Of a stretch of DNA of 15,564 nt, positions 15,516 through 15,564 are shown one piece after another. Positions within the stretch are counted from its first letter, which is position 1. Each line of letters opens with the position of its first letter. The DNA is taken from positions 1 to 15,564 of the forward strand of contig CAAGAX010000004.1 in the NCBI GenBank assembly GCA_900767915.1, in the 5' to 3' direction. The notes below the pieces were generated by a model. That model was not told the DNA's origin, did not search any database, and was given only the letters and a program-made list of their open reading frames with translations. Origin of the DNA: Acholeplasmatales bacterium. Lineage in GTDB: Bacteria; Bacillota_I; Bacilli_A; Acholeplasmatales; Anaeroplasmataceae. Made by a program: the position numbers and the translations under genes.

Positions 15516-15564
15516 TAGAAAAAAGTTATATTTATTATCATTTGATAAATAGTAATATTAATAT

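Noticed and set aside
1..15564. CRISPR array, tRNA or rRNA genes
   Set aside because: No regularly spaced direct repeats, no tRNA cloverleaf sequence elements and no rRNA-like stretches were seen by eye on either strand.

Overview
The window looks like chromosomal DNA of an AT-rich, low-GC Gram-positive bacterium (Bacillota, in the broad Bacilli/Erysipelotrichia/Clostridia range). The evidence is strong AT bias in the core genes, strong AGGAGG-type ribosome binding sites, an rplM-rpsI operon, a Bacillus-type pyrG leader, and an SbcD/SbcC-like pair of the YhaO/YhaN kind. TAA is the usual stop codon and TGG encodes Trp, so the standard genetic code applies. I cannot name the species from the sequence.

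Positions 1-2965 are a decayed accessory region. In order it holds: the N-terminal part of an IS30-family transposase fused in frame to a higher-GC foreign gene fragment that carries its own frameshift (1-848); a hairpin terminator; the C-terminal end of an IS66-family transposase (minus strand, 1106-1402); a COG1106/AAA15-type ATPase inactivated by a stop codon and a poly-A frameshift (minus, 1399-2515); faint remains of a small gene (2701-2851); and what looks like the last two domains of a group II intron (2877-2965).

Positions 2971-6940 hold a minus-strand two-gene operon. A large YfhO-family membrane glycosyltransferase is followed, with an 8-bp overlap, by a CsbB/GtrB-like GT2 glycosyltransferase. 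By analogy with Bacillus CsbB-YfhO, the GT2 enzyme would load a sugar onto undecaprenyl phosphate on the inside, and YfhO would move it to a cell-surface polymer on the outside.

Positions 7021-8765 hold pyrG, transcribed divergently from that operon. Its leader has every part of the reiterative-transcription attenuator known from B. subtilis: a GGGC transcript start and a C/U-rich left arm in a leader terminator. An AEC-family permease follows with its own promoter (8780-9774). Next is the rplM-rpsI ribosomal protein operon with its own promoter, a short leader hairpin and a terminator (9949-10960).

Positions 11080-15043 hold the nuclease/ATPase pair: an SbcD/YhaO-like metallophosphoesterase overlapping by one base a 948-residue YhaN-like SMC-type ATPase with a central membrane hairpin. 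The last 520 bases are mostly non-coding. They include a possible structured stretch and a 19-codon mini-ORF whose stop codon sits in the loop of a strong terminator.
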